Source: Pantoea deleyi
Lineage (GTDB): Bacteria > Pseudomonadota > Gammaproteobacteria > Enterobacterales > Enterobacteriaceae
Direction of reading: 5' to 3'
Assembly: GCF_022647325.1 (NCBI RefSeq)
Contig: NZ_CP071405.1
Coordinates: 3,720,001 to 3,784,000 of the forward strand
DNA length: 64,000 nt
Part shown: one piece after another, positions 8,882-20,772 of the stretch
How positions within the stretch are numbered: the stretch's first letter is position 1
Layout of the letters: each line of letters opens with the position of its first letter
Made by a program: the position numbers and the translations under genes
The notes under the pieces: generated by a model
The model's input: only the letters and a program-made list of their open reading frames with translations
What the model was told of the DNA's origin: nothing
The model's database searches: none

Positions 8882-9277
8882 ATGAGAAAGTCACGATACA
8901 GCGAAGATCAAATCACAAATGCCATTAAAGCTTCTGAATCGGGCGTGAAAGTCAGGGAAATCTGTGAAGAGTTAGGCATCTCTGAAGCCACGTTCTACAG
9001 CTGGAAGAAGAAGTTTTCTGGGTTGTCTTCGGAAGAAGGCAGAAAAATCAAGGATCTGGAAGAAAAACTGCAGAACATCACACGCGAACTGCAGACCCTC
9101 AACTCTGACAAAGAGATGCTGCAGAGCGTGCTGAAGCACTTCTTTACGACGAACGAAAAACGTCAGGCTGTGGATTTCCTGCAGAGTACTTTCGACATCG
9201 GCACCCGCCGCAGCTGCCGCTTATTAGATATCAGCCGCAGCGTCTACCACTATCCGTCAGGCACGGAGAACCGCTGA
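8882..9277 (+). CDS. small HTH protein derived from an IS3-family transposase (OrfA plus start of OrfB)
   Basis: A 131-residue intact frame. Residues 4-50 form the Tnp_1-type helix-turn-helix (RYSEDQITNAIKASESGVKV, then SEATFYSWKKKF). Residues 55-90 form a coiled coil or leucine zipper (KDLEEKLQNITRELQTL). Residues 95-125 resemble the beginning of IS3/IS407-type OrfB (RQAVDFL, RRSCRLLDISRSVYHY). In active IS3 elements OrfA and OrfB are joined only by frameshifting; here they are in one frame, and the DDE catalytic domain is missing. I saw no terminal inverted repeats. It is either a remnant or a domesticated DNA-binding protein. The start has AAAGGTAAG upstream. Confidence 0.75.
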   Translation: MRKSRYSEDQITNAIKASESGVKVREICEELGISEATFYSWKKKFSGLSSEEGRKIKDLEEKLQNITRELQTLNSDKEMLQSVLKHFFTTNEKRQAVDFLQSTFDIGTRRSCRLLDISRSVYHYPSGTENR

Positions 9278-10144
9278 ACCCAATGCTACCGCGCTTTTTA
9301 GACTTAACGCTGAGATTTGTTCTTACCAGAAGAGATGAAGATCATTTAACAGGACAATTGCGGCACCCTTTTCCGCTCCATTTATAACTAATGAATGGCT
9401 TCACGGCTAAGCTTCTTTTTTTGCGGTAAAATTGATTCACAACAGCAAAAGTCTCGCATTCCACGCCTTTTCTCCTCCTCCCGGCCCCGTTAACAGCGGG
9501 GCCGGGCCCTCTCGTTATCTGATAAGCCCTGCTAATCCCCGGAACTAAACACGCTGAATATGATTAAGCCACTTTAAACATCGGCCAAAAAATCATCACA
9601 CCTTTTTAAGTTAACAATGGTCCTGACGAAAATCTTTCGGCTTCGCTTTAATTGTCGTGCAGTGCGTTAATTGCCTCTGCCAGGACCAGGAATAATCCAG
9701 GATAAATAGTTTATTGCTCCTTAACACTAACGTTATCTGTCTTACGCCTGCTTCTCTTCATTGCGCATCATTGATGCCAGAGATTAATATTTATTTATTA
9801 ACGCAGCGGCGGAATTGTCTTACTCCTTTATCACTGAGTGAAGTTAATCGTGGTTTTTAACCCGCTTTTCTCAGGGCCAGACCACAATAAAAAGCCGTGG
9901 ATAAAAACGTAACGTCCATAATGTTGTCCCTTTTTCCCTGATTAATGACCGATATCTGAACAGTGAATCCCTTTTCAGTGCGAAAAGATCGGGGGAGAGA
10001 CGGGTGTAAGAGGCTTTTTTTCACGGGTTAAGGGGGGATAACCAGGGGAAGCGCGGGGAATCGCCTGGGTGCAGCACCGTATGAAAACGATTTCGCGGCA
10101 TAAATCTGCCGGAGAGCGAGCAAATCGGCATAGGGCTTAATCTT
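9278..10144. other. long gene-free region
   Basis: Nearly 870 bp without a coding frame I can support on either strand. Composition is AT-rich and heterogeneous. The only clear structure is a perfect 10-bp GC-rich hairpin at 9480-9506. No tRNA, IS end or OrfB remainder could be recognised in any frame. An unannotated small RNA is possible but not shown. Confidence 0.5.
9480..9506. other. strong 10-bp GC hairpin in gene-free region
   Basis: CCCGGCCCCG-TTAACAG-CGGGGCCGGG is a perfect inverted repeat followed by CCCTCTCG rather than a T-run. It could be the 3' end of a transcript from the small HTH gene or part of a structured RNA; no U-tract supports calling it an intrinsic terminator. Confidence 0.5.
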
Positions 10145-10175
10145 AAAAAGCCGCGCAGAGTCGTCTCTGCGCGGC
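10145..10175 (-). terminator. intrinsic terminator of the DMT transporter gene
   Basis: Read leftward, GCCGCGCAGAG-ACGA-CTCTGCGCGGC is followed by TTTTT. It lies 25 bases after the transporter's stop codon. Confidence 0.85.
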
Positions 10176-10200
10176 AATCACCTGCTGTTTCGCGTGGGGG

Positions 10201-11160
10201 TTAGTCGTTCACCGACACCACCCGCGGCTGAGGTTTGATACGCATGGCCCAGATTACGCCCGCCATCAGACAGAGAATCCCCGTGACGGTGAGCTGCGGC
10301 GGCCAGCGTTGATACCAGAGAAACGTCCATAACAGGCCGAAGAGGATTTCGAAAACGATCAGCGGCCCCATCAGAACGGTGGGCAGCCGCTGGCTGGCCG
10401 CGTTCCAGCACAGGGTGCCGAGCCAGGAACAGAGCAGGCCAATCGCCAGCATCAGGGTGATAAACACGGCAGGCCGTGGCCCGAACGGCAGGGAAAACGC
10501 GGGCTGCTGCCAGGCGATCTGCACGCTGACCAGCAGATACATCACCAGCGCCATCGGCAGCGTCACCATCCCCTGCGCGGTGGCCCAGGTCGAGGGCCGC
10601 AGTTCGGGATGCGTCCGCAGCCAGCGGGCGTTGCGCAGCGGATACCAGGTCCAGCAGACCACAGCCAGCAGCGCCAGCACTATGCCGGTGAGGTAACGGC
10701 TGAGATCCAGTCTCGTGCCCTGATTCTGCAGCTCCGCCGCGTTAACGCAGAGCAGCCCGGTGGCCATCATAATCAGCGCCGGGAACAGCCGCCGCCACGA
10801 GAGCCGCCCTTCGAGGTGGCCGTAACAGAGATTGGCCGTGACGGCGATCACCACCGGCAGCGTGCCGATGATCATGGTGGAGACCGGTCCGCCGGTCCGC
10901 TGAATGGCGTTCGCCAGAAAAGCATAATAGAAGAGGTTTCCCACCAGCGAGAGCTTAATGGCCTCGCGCCAGTCCGCGCGTTGCAGCTGACGCAGGCGGC
11001 GACGATCGTGCCAGGCCAGCGGCAGGGCGATCAGGCCAAAGGCGACATAGCGCCCTGCCGATTGCAGCGCGCCGGGGTAATCAGGCACCAGCAGCGGCCC
11101 GACAAAGATCAGCCCCCACATCAGCCCGGCAGTGATGGCAAAGATGACGCCAGCAAACAT
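10201..11160 (-). CDS. EamA/DMT-superfamily transporter
   Basis: A 319-residue inner-membrane protein with ten hydrophobic segments in two EamA repeats (about 3-140 and 150-300), the layout of drug/metabolite exporters such as RhaT/YdcZ relatives. It probably exports an amino acid or other small metabolite; the substrate is unknown. The start at 11160 begins MFAGVIFAITAGLMWG with AGGA upstream; the open frame further upstream overlaps the regulator gene and is not supported. The AraC-type gene ends 77 bp upstream on the same strand and may control it. A terminator follows. Confidence 0.85.
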   Translation of the reverse strand: MFAGVIFAITAGLMWGLIFVGPLLVPDYPGALQSAGRYVAFGLIALPLAWHDRRRLRQLQRADWREAIKLSLVGNLFYYAFLANAIQRTGGPVSTMIIGTLPVVIAVTANLCYGHLEGRLSWRRLFPALIMMATGLLCVNAAELQNQGTRLDLSRYLTGIVLALLAVVCWTWYPLRNARWLRTHPELRPSTWATAQGMVTLPMALVMYLLVSVQIAWQQPAFSLPFGPRPAVFITLMLAIGLLCSWLGTLCWNAASQRLPTVLMGPLIVFEILFGLLWTFLWYQRWPPQLTVTGILCLMAGVIWAMRIKPQPRVVSVND

Positions 11161-11236
11161 GATTTTTTCCTGTATGACGTTTTCGGCCAGTGTGGCGGGT
11201 TCGGGCGGGCAATGCTTGTAGCAGATTGCGCTTGTT

Positions 11237-12064
11237 TCAGGGCTGGCGGACCTGTTTCTGATAGCGTCCCGGCGTGATGCCATAACGGTGGGCAAAGGCG
11301 CGGGTCAGATGGGCCTGATCGGTCAGCCCGACCGCCGCCGCGACGCTGGCGGCCGGTTCGCCCCGCGCCAGTCGCTGTTTGGCGTCGTAAAGCCGGAACG
11401 CCATCAGCATCTGATGCGGCGTGACGTGATAGTGCTGGCGAAAAGCGCGTAAGAAGTGCCACGGTGACAGGGATGCCAGCGCCGCCAGCTCATCCAGCCG
11501 TACCGGCTCGGCGAGGTTCGCACGCAGATAATCCCGGACCCGGTCAAAGCGATGGCCGGTTTCTTCCCGGCCCGGCGAGGCCATGCGAGCCAGCGGACGG
11601 ATCTGCAGCAGCAGTTCCGCGAGCAGGCCGTGACGCGCCAGGTCAGACTCCGCCTGCCAGAGGGCGGCCAGCGTGCGGGAAAGCGGCTGCGCCACGCGCG
11701 GATCGGTCAGCAGCGCCTCGTTAAACCACCAGCCGCGATCGCCGGTCAGTTCATCCATCAGCTGCGGCTGAATATAGATCATCTGATAGCGCCACCCCTC
11801 GTCGCACGCCGACTCGCCGGTGTGCAGCTCATCCGGGTTCATCGTCACCAGCGAGTTAACCGGCGCCGTATACTGGGTTCCGCGATAGCGAAAACGCTGC
11901 GCGCCCGCTTCGATGGTGCCGATCCCAAAGGCTTCATGGGTGTGGGGTTCAAAAGCGTAACGGGAGATGTGAGCCTGATAGAGTTCCACACCGGGCAGGC
12001 CAGCAGGCTGCTGGAAACAGGCGCGGTCTTTTTCATAGGGGAAACTCGCCGGAACACCTTCCAC
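11237..12064 (-). CDS. AraC-family transcriptional regulator
   Basis: A 275-residue regulator with an N-terminal cupin sensor domain (about 25-150; HTHEAFGIGTIEAG and MNPDELHTG) and a C-terminal AraC DNA-binding domain (about 170-270; SPWHFLRAFRQHYHVTPHQ and QAHLTRAFAHRYGITPGRY). The start is GTG at 12064, with AAGGAG seven bases upstream. It precedes the DMT transporter on the same strand, an arrangement common for a sensor of the exported compound and its exporter. The ligand is unknown. Confidence 0.9.
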   Translation of the reverse strand: MEGVPASFPYEKDRACFQQPAGLPGVELYQAHISRYAFEPHTHEAFGIGTIEAGAQRFRYRGTQYTAPVNSLVTMNPDELHTGESACDEGWRYQMIYIQPQLMDELTGDRGWWFNEALLTDPRVAQPLSRTLAALWQAESDLARHGLLAELLLQIRPLARMASPGREETGHRFDRVRDYLRANLAEPVRLDELAALASLSPWHFLRAFRQHYHVTPHQMLMAFRLYDAKQRLARGEPAASVAAAVGLTDQAHLTRAFAHRYGITPGRYQKQVRQP

Positions 12065-12272
12065 CTTTAACTCCTTCTCTCAACCGATGTGACCTTCAGA
12101 ATGCCTGCGACCGGGGGCAAAATGCAAAAGATTGCGATTCACTGTGCGCCGACGGCACAGCAGACGTATTCAGAGTATGAGGTGTGCTCGCCTTTGCGGC
12201 TGTCCGGTAACGTGCCGCGCAGGGACGCGGTACCGGCAGTGCGATCGGTGCGGGAACATGGACACCGCGCAT

Positions 12273-12298
12273 AAAAAAAGCCCGCATCGCGGGCTTTT
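12273..12298 (-). terminator. ssb terminator
   Basis: Read leftward, GCCCGC-GAT-GCGGGC is followed by seven T residues, 24 bases past the ssb stop. Confidence 0.9.
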
Positions 12299-12321
12299 CG
12301 GCACTTTTTCTGCCAGCAGAA

Positions 12322-12852
12322 TCAGAACGGAATATCGTCGTCGAAATCCATTGGCGGTTCATTGTTGTTGCTGGCAGGCGCACTCTGTGGCTGCTGCTGC
12401 TGCGGACGGGACTGCGCGCCGCCGCTGAACTGGTTGTTGTTGCCCTGCGGCTGCTGCGGCTGACCCCAGCCGTTGTTGTTGCCACCGCCGTTGCCGCCCT
12501 GCTGACGGCCACCCAGCATCTGCATGGTGCCACCGACGTTCACGACCACTTCTGTGGTGTAACGCTCCTGGCCACCCTGATCCTGCCATTTACGGGTACG
12601 CAGCTGGCCTTCGATGTAAACCTGCGATCCCTTTTTCAGGTATTCGCCCGCGACTTCGGCCAGCTTGCCAAACAGCACCACACGGTGCCACTCGGTGATC
12701 TCTTTGTTTTCACCGGTCTGCTTGTCACGCCAGCTCTCAGACGTCGCCAGCGTAATGTTCGCAACCGCGCCGCCATTGGGCATATAACGTACTTCCGGAT
12801 CCTGACCCAGATTCCCGACAAGAATCACTTTGTTAACGCCACGACTGGCCAT
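12322..12852 (-). CDS. ssb: single-stranded DNA-binding protein
   Basis: A 176-residue SSB that coats single-stranded DNA in replication, repair and recombination. The OB fold spans about 6-112 ([20 protein letters not shown] onward). A Gly/Gln/Asn-rich linker (about 115-165) follows, and the end is the acidic tip DFDDDIPF that recruits partner proteins. Length and build match E. coli SSB (178 residues). It is divergent from uvrA, with a LexA box in between, as in E. coli. Confidence 0.98.
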   Translation of the reverse strand: MASRGVNKVILVGNLGQDPEVRYMPNGGAVANITLATSESWRDKQTGENKEITEWHRVVLFGKLAEVAGEYLKKGSQVYIEGQLRTRKWQDQGGQERYTTEVVVNVGGTMQMLGGRQQGGNGGGNNNGWGQPQQPQGNNNQFSGGAQSRPQQQQPQSAPASNNNEPPMDFDDDIPF

Positions 12853-12978
12853 GTTGCTGTCTCCCGATGAGTTAATGCATACAGTCTAATCCATCAATTC
12901 TAACACGTCCTGCGCACTGTTTCCCACTTTAGAGCGGGGTTCCAGTTTTAATCTGCCCGCCGCCCGGACCACAGAGTA

Positions 12979-12994
12979 CTGGATATTTATTCAG
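12979..12994. promoter_or_regulatory. LexA (SOS) box between ssb and uvrA
   Basis: CTGGATATTTATTCAG fits CTG-N10-CAG and nearly equals the E. coli uvrA SOS box. It lies 83 bp before the uvrA start and 127 bp from the ssb start, so LexA can repress uvrA and perhaps one ssb promoter. Confidence 0.9.
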
Positions 12995-13076
12995 TCTATT
13001 TTTTGTGCCATAATGACACGTTTATTCTGGCCGTGTCGGCAAGGCGCGGTGAGTGCTGCTAATCCGGGAAAGGTGA

Positions 13077-15905
<2,829 letters not shown>

Positions 15906-15913
15906 TCCCCTCA

Positions 15914-15937
15914 GGCCCGCCGTGTGCGGGCCTTTTT
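15914..15937 (+). terminator. uvrA terminator
   Basis: GGCCCGC-CGTGT-GCGGGCC followed by TTTTT, starting nine bases after the stop codon. Confidence 0.9.
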
Positions 15938-16135
15938 ATGACCCCTGCCGATTCAGCCAGAAAAATGCAGGATCAGGCAAGATTCAGACATGTATAGGCA
16001 TATACGCTTTTCACCACGCTGACTATCCTTAAGCGGTTCCTCTTTGGCACGCCCTGCGTCGCCCTGTTTTTGCAACCTGTTCAGAGGGCTGCACTTCATC
16101 AGAAAAACTCACGACACATCGAAACTGGAGACACC

Positions 16136-17200
16136 ATGAATATTACGCATGCGTATGCTGCTCAGGATGCAAAATCCAAACTGGCACCGTTCGATTTCAA
16201 GCCGCGTGAGCTGCGCGACCATGACGTCCAGCTTGAGGTGCTGTTCTGTGGCGTTTGCCATTCAGACCTGCATCAGGCCCGTAATGAGTGGAAAAACACG
16301 ATTTTCCCTGTCGTGCCGGGTCATGAAATTGTCGGTCGCGTGACCGCCGTTGGCCCGCAGACGCAGAAATATAAAGTCGGCGATCTGGTTGGCGTGGGCT
16401 GTATGGTGGACTCCTGCCGCAGCTGTCCGAGCTGTCAGCAGGGGCTGGAGCAGTATTGCGAAAACGGGTTCGTCGGCACCTACAACGGTGAAGATCGCGA
16501 AACCGGCGTGATCACCTACGGCGGTTACTCCACGTCAATGGTGGTGGATGAGAGCTTTGTGCTGCGCATTCCCGAGAACCTGGAGCTGGCGGGCGTCGCA
16601 CCGCTGCTGTGCGCCGGTATCACCACCTACTCTCCGCTGCGCCACTGGAACGTTGGCCCGGGCAAAAAAGTGGGCATCGTCGGGTTAGGCGGTCTGGGCC
16701 ACATGGGCGTGAAGATTGCCCACGCAATGGGCGCGCATGTGGTGCTGTTTACCACCTCGGAATCTAAAATCGAAGATGGCAAACGTCTGGGTGCCGATAA
16801 AGTCGTGATCTCTAAAGATCCGGCGCAGATGGCGCAGCATGCCAACAGCTTCGACTTTATTCTCAACACCGTGGCGGCGCAGCACGATCTCAACCCGTTC
16901 ATCACCCTGCTGAAGCTGGATGGCAACATGACGCTGGTCGGTGCGCCGGAGCACGATCACCCGGCGCCTCAGGTGTTTAACCTGATCTTCAAACGCCGCA
17001 GCATTGCCGGTTCACTAATCGGCGGCATCGCGGAAACGCAGGAGATGCTCGATTTCTGTGGTCAGCACAACATCACCTCAGACATTGAACTGATCGCGAT
17101 GGACCAGATTAACGACGCCTACGAACGCATGCTGAAAAGCGACGTGAAGTACCGCTTTGTTATCGACATCAACACGCTGCGCGAACAGCCTGCCGCATAA
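16136..17200 (+). CDS. yahK: zinc-dependent alcohol/aldehyde dehydrogenase, YahK-like
   Basis: A 354-residue medium-chain dehydrogenase, probably an NADPH-dependent aldehyde reductase. Catalytic zinc ligands are Cys41, His63 of GHE and a cysteine near 160 (LLCAGITTY). The structural zinc set is Cys94, 97, 100 and 108. The Rossmann motif GLGGLGHMG lies near 182-190. Overall it closely resembles E. coli YahK (349 residues). The start at 16136 has GGAG seven bases upstream; a longer reading has no ribosome site. It is not at this place in E. coli, where yjbR adjoins uvrA, so it is an insertion in the shared gene order. Confidence 0.88.
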   Translation: MNITHAYAAQDAKSKLAPFDFKPRELRDHDVQLEVLFCGVCHSDLHQARNEWKNTIFPVVPGHEIVGRVTAVGPQTQKYKVGDLVGVGCMVDSCRSCPSCQQGLEQYCENGFVGTYNGEDRETGVITYGGYSTSMVVDESFVLRIPENLELAGVAPLLCAGITTYSPLRHWNVGPGKKVGIVGLGGLGHMGVKIAHAMGAHVVLFTTSESKIEDGKRLGADKVVISKDPAQMAQHANSFDFILNTVAAQHDLNPFITLLKLDGNMTLVGAPEHDHPAPQVFNLIFKRRSIAGSLIGGIAETQEMLDFCGQHNITSDIELIAMDQINDAYERMLKSDVKYRFVIDINTLREQPAA

Positions 17201-17213
17201 TCCTCCTGCGCTA

Positions 17214-17246
17214 AACCCTCTTGCTCAGGTAAGAGGGTTTTTTTTT
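17214..17246 (+). terminator. terminator after the alcohol dehydrogenase gene
   Basis: AACCCTCTT-GCTCAGGT-AAGAGGGTT followed by a T-run; its A residues may also help end yjbR transcripts coming from the right. Confidence 0.85.
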
Positions 17247-17251
17247 GCGGT

Positions 17252-17575
17252 CTACCGCCCCGCCGCCACCTGCTGCCAGGAGGCGTCGATCAGATAGTAG
17301 ATCTGCGAATCTTTCAGCGAGCCGTCGAGAAACAGCGTGCTCCAGTGGGACTTATTCAGGTGCTCGCTGGGAATAATGTCGCTGTGCTCTTCGCGCAGTA
17401 ACTCGGCCAGCGCCGGCGTCGATTTCAGCGATATCGCGGGCCGCCCTTTGGCCTCGTGCACCATCGCAAACAGCACACCGTTGCTCTTGATTTGTGTCGC
17501 TTTCCAGTCGCTGTGGACGCTCTGCTCCGCGCCCGGTTTGCTCATACAATAGGTCAGTAAGTCTGAGTTATTCAT
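17252..17575 (-). CDS. yjbR: MmcQ/YjbR-family DNA-binding-fold protein
   Basis: A 107-residue protein of the MmcQ/YjbR family (CyaY-like fold). The opening [19 protein letters not shown] and the end [22 protein letters not shown] are typical. The cellular role is not established. Its start overlaps the yjbQ stop by four bases (ATGA), so the pair is translationally coupled, as is the yjbQ-yjbR pair in E. coli. Confidence 0.92.
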   Translation of the reverse strand: MNNSDLLTYCMSKPGAEQSVHSDWKATQIKSNGVLFAMVHEAKGRPAISLKSTPALAELLREEHSDIIPSEHLNKSHWSTLFLDGSLKDSQIYYLIDASWQQVAAGR

Positions 17576-17994
17576 GACGATTCCCCCTGTAACGTCGCGA
17601 CAATTCGCCTGGCACCGCCATCAATGCGATGCTCGCCCAGCCAGATACCCTGCCAGGTGCCCAGCACCAGACGGCCGCGCTGAACCGGTAAGAGTAACGA
17701 CACGCCTAAGGTCGAGGATTTGATGTGCGCGGGCATGTCATCGCGTCCTTCATAGTCGTGCTGATAGGGTGCATTTTCCGGCACGTGCCGCATGAAATGC
17801 TGCTCCATATCGCTGCGCACCGTCGGGTCACAGTTCTCATTTAAGGTTAACGACGCCGACGTATGCTGTAACAGCAGATGCAGCAGGCCGGTTTTGATAT
17901 CCCGCAGGCCGGAGAGCGATGCGACAATTTCATCGGTGACCAGATGAAAGCCGCGTGGCTTCGCGCTCAGCGTGAGGGTTTGTTGATGCCACAT
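17572..17994 (-). CDS. yjbQ: YjbQ, UPF0047 family (secondary thiamine-phosphate synthase enzyme)
   Basis: A 140-residue protein of the YjbQ/UPF0047 family. Visible signatures are [18 protein letters not shown] near 40-58 and the end [12 protein letters not shown] near 112-124. Family members form trimers, and E. coli YjbQ shows weak thiamine-phosphate synthase activity when overproduced; its physiological role is unclear. It is the first gene of a two-gene unit with yjbR. Confidence 0.93.
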   Translation of the reverse strand: MWHQQTLTLSAKPRGFHLVTDEIVASLSGLRDIKTGLLHLLLQHTSASLTLNENCDPTVRSDMEQHFMRHVPENAPYQHDYEGRDDMPAHIKSSTLGVSLLLPVQRGRLVLGTWQGIWLGEHRIDGGARRIVATLQGESS

Positions 17995-18063
17995 AACGGT
18001 TTCCTTGAACGATTGTCCCGTTTAAGTGTGCAGCATGTCGCCCAAAGGTAAACCCTGCCCCAT

Positions 18064-18098
18064 AAAAAAACCGCCGGCGCGAACCCGGCGGTTTTTTT
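18064..18098. terminator. bidirectional terminator at the end of tyrB
   Basis: AACCGCCGG-CGCGAAC-CCGGCGGTT flanked by seven A and seven T. It lies 18 bases after the tyrB stop when read leftward. Confidence 0.9.
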
Positions 18099-18115
18099 CA
18101 CAGCGTGGCGCGTCG

Positions 18116-19309
18116 TTACATGACGGCGGCGAAGGCCTCTGCCACCTGATGCACATTTTTGCTGTTAAGACCGGCGACGCACATACGGCCGCTGCCCACC
18201 AGGTAGATGCCAAATTCGTTGCGCAGGCGATCGACCTGCTGCGCGCTCAGGCCGGTGTAGCTGAACATGCCGCGCTGCTTCAGCAGGTAGTCAAAGTTTT
18301 TGCCCGGCAGCGCGGTGCGCAGCACCTCGACCAATGACTCACGCATCGCGAGGATACGCAGGCGCATCGCTTCCACTTCCGCCAGCCAGCTCGCTTTCAG
18401 TGCCTCATCGTTGAGGACACGCGCCACAACCTGCGCACCAAAGTTCGGCGGGCTGGAGTAGTTACGACGAACGGTCGCTTTGAGCTGGCCCAGCACGCGC
18501 GCTGACTCTTCGGCGCTGTCGCAGACGATAGAGAGACCGCCCACGCGCTCACCGTAAAGTGAGAAGATCTTCGAGAACGAGTTACTCACCAGCGCAGGCA
18601 GACCGGCCGCCGCGACGGCGCGCAGCGCATAAGCATCCTGCTGCATACCGGCACCAAAGCCCTGATAGGCGATGTCCAGGAAAGGAATCAGCTGCTGCGC
18701 TTTCAGCACCTCAATGGTTTCATCCCACTGCGCGTCTGTCAGGTCGGCGCCGGTCGGGTTATGGCAGCAGGGGTGCAACAGAACGATGCTGCGGGCTGGC
18801 AGGGTTTTCAGGGTGCTGATGAAGGCATCAAAGCGCACACCGTGGGTTTCTGCGTCATACCAGGGGTAAGTGTTCACCTCAAAACCGGCACCGTTGAAGA
18901 TCGCGATGTGGTTTTCCCAGGTCGGATCGCTGACCCAGACGGCGGACTGCGGGAAATAGCGCTTCAGGAAATCGGCGCCCACTTTCAGCGCGCCCGAACC
19001 GCCCAGCGTCTGAATCGAGGCGATACGGCCCGCCTGCAACATCGGATGATCTGCTCCGAACAGCAGCGGTGCAATCGCGCTCCGGTAGCTGTTCAGCCCT
19101 TCCATTGGCAGGTAGAGCGATGCCTGATGCGGCTCAGCATAGATCTGCTCTTCGGCAGCCGCCACGGCCTTCAGCTGCGGGATGATGTTCTGTTCGTTGT
19201 AATAGAGCCCGATACTCAGGTTAACTTTGTGTTCGCGCGGGTCTTGTTTGAAAGCTTCCATCAACGACAGAATCGGATCGCCAGCATAGGCATCAACGTT
19301 TTGAAACAC
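18116..19309 (-). CDS. tyrB: aromatic-amino-acid aminotransferase
   Basis: A 397-residue PLP enzyme of fold type I that transaminates phenylpyruvate, hydroxyphenylpyruvate, oxaloacetate and ketoleucine with glutamate; it makes tyrosine, phenylalanine and leucine. The PLP lysine is Lys247 in SNSFSKIFS. The N-terminus [14 protein letters not shown] and full length match E. coli TyrB. I chose the GTG at 19309 with GGAG nine bases upstream; the TTG at 19324 overlaps that ribosome site. Only 39 bp separate it from the YitT-like gene upstream, with no terminator, so read-through is likely. I saw no convincing TyrR box. Confidence 0.95.
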   Translation of the reverse strand: MFQNVDAYAGDPILSLMEAFKQDPREHKVNLSIGLYYNEQNIIPQLKAVAAAEEQIYAEPHQASLYLPMEGLNSYRSAIAPLLFGADHPMLQAGRIASIQTLGGSGALKVGADFLKRYFPQSAVWVSDPTWENHIAIFNGAGFEVNTYPWYDAETHGVRFDAFISTLKTLPARSIVLLHPCCHNPTGADLTDAQWDETIEVLKAQQLIPFLDIAYQGFGAGMQQDAYALRAVAAAGLPALVSNSFSKIFSLYGERVGGLSIVCDSAEESARVLGQLKATVRRNYSSPPNFGAQVVARVLNDEALKASWLAEVEAMRLRILAMRESLVEVLRTALPGKNFDYLLKQRGMFSYTGLSAQQVDRLRNEFGIYLVGSGRMCVAGLNSKNVHQVAEAFAAVM

Positions 19310-19348
19310 GGTGTAGGTCTCCAAGATTGGTCCAGAGGTAAAAACGGG

Positions 19349-19963
19349 TTAAACCCGGTAGCGTCCCGGACGGTGGTTCATTGCAATAATCAGATTCAGG
19401 ATCACCGCCCCCGCAATCGAGGCGAGCAGAATCGGGCCACTCACCACAAACAGGGACGCCAGCACGACGCAGGTATCCACCGCCATTTGCAGTTTTCCCG
19501 CGCGGATCCCAAAGCGGTCCTGAAGCCACAGCGCCAGAATGTTGATGCCGCCCAGGCTCGCTTTATGACGAAACAACACTATAAACCCGATTCCCATGAT
19601 GACGTTACCGAACAGTGTCGCATAGAAGGGATTGAGATCGGAAAAGTGGACGAACAGCGGATGCAGCTGGGAAAACAGCGACACCAGACCGACGGCGCAG
19701 AAGGTTTTCAGGGTGAATTCCCAGCCCATGCGTTTTACGGCCAGCCAGTAAAAAGGGATGTTGATCAGGAAGAAGGCGCCGCCAAACGACAGCGGCGAGA
19801 GGTAACTGATCAGAAAGGCGATACCGGCGGTGCTGCCGGTCAGCGCCCCGGCCTGTTTCAGCATAATGACGCCGAACGAGACCATCAGGGTGCCCAGCAC
19901 CATCGCCAGCGCATCTTCGATGCGCGAATGCGGGACGCGGGCGGGTTCTGCGATGTTATCCAT
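19349..19963 (-). CDS. YitT-family membrane protein
   Basis: A 204-residue inner-membrane protein with five to six hydrophobic segments, resembling the YitT/DUF161 family (GVIMLKQAGALTGSTAGIAFL and GGINILALWLQDRFG). The function is not established. The start at 19963 gives MDNIAEPARV; the ribosome site is weak, and a longer reading to 20029 is possible but less likely. It lies between an Lrp-type regulator and tyrB, all on one strand, at the site where E. coli has alr. The regulator upstream may govern it. Confidence 0.75.
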   Translation of the reverse strand: MDNIAEPARVPHSRIEDALAMVLGTLMVSFGVIMLKQAGALTGSTAGIAFLISYLSPLSFGGAFFLINIPFYWLAVKRMGWEFTLKTFCAVGLVSLFSQLHPLFVHFSDLNPFYATLFGNVIMGIGFIVLFRHKASLGGINILALWLQDRFGIRAGKLQMAVDTCVVLASLFVVSGPILLASIAGAVILNLIIAMNHRPGRYRV

Positions 19964-20204
19964 GGGGGTTGTCTCAGTGCAAATGATGCGGTTCCAATGC
20001 AAAAAACGCACCATCGTCACCGCACTCACCGGCGGCTGCGCGGCTGCCCGCGATATCTCATTGATATCTAACAGGCTTCAGAACAGAATTTTTTGCATGA
20101 GCGCGGTCTGCAACCGTCAGTTCATGCGAAAAACCTCGTTATGATGCGCGTTGTTTGCATGCTTTGCCGCCAGTGTGCACCAAAAGCGCACAACACGCAC
20201 CTTT

Positions 20205-20684
20205 TTAGCGCGTTCTGCTTTCCGGCATCATCATCAGCCCGTTCTCTTTCATACGGCCCAGCACCACCGAGGTTTTCACATGGGATACGCTCTGATGACC
20301 CGCGACTAACTGACTGATCAGGGCACTCAGGGCGTTGAGATCGGCCACGGCGACCTTGAGCAGATAGTCCGCATCGCCGGTAGTTTTATAGGCATCGACG
20401 ATCGCCTGCTCCTGCTCCACCATGCGGTGAAAACTCTCGACATACTCCGCCGTATGGTTAATCAGGCGCACCTCAATCAGTCCCACCATGCCCAGCCCGA
20501 TGGCATCGGGTGACAGCCGGGCGTGATAGCCCAGGATCAGATTAGCCTGTTCCAGATTGATACGGCGGCGGGAGCATTGTGAGGCCGAGAGGCCGACCAG
20601 ATCGCTCAGTTCCTGATTGGTCAGACGGCCGTTAGATTGTAATAAGGTCAGGATTTTAAGGTCGTAATCGTCTACGTGAGTCAT
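20205..20684 (-). CDS. Lrp/AsnC-family transcriptional regulator
   Basis: A 159-residue regulator with an N-terminal HTH (about 1-60; DDYDLKILTLLQSNGRLTNQELSDLVGLSASQ is the region, with SRRRINLEQANLI as recognition part) and a C-terminal RAM effector domain (about 70-145; KTTGDADYLLKVAVADL). Such proteins form octamers and sense amino acids. The likely target is the YitT-like gene 241 bp downstream or itself. The effector is unknown. It is not present at this position in E. coli. Confidence 0.9.
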   Translation of the reverse strand: MTHVDDYDLKILTLLQSNGRLTNQELSDLVGLSASQCSRRRINLEQANLILGYHARLSPDAIGLGMVGLIEVRLINHTAEYVESFHRMVEQEQAIVDAYKTTGDADYLLKVAVADLNALSALISQLVAGHQSVSHVKTSVVLGRMKENGLMMMPESRTR

Positions 20685-20772
20685 TCCGTTTCCACAGCGT
20701 AATGGTCGTCGCTTTGTTACAGATAACCCGATAACCCGAGAAGTTGTCCAACACTATTTTCCGATGATGGGA

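Noticed and set aside
19335..19354. possible TyrR box upstream of tyrB
   Set aside because: GGTAAA-N6-TTAAAC matches only part of TGTAAA-N6-TTTACA, and it overlaps the end of the upstream gene.
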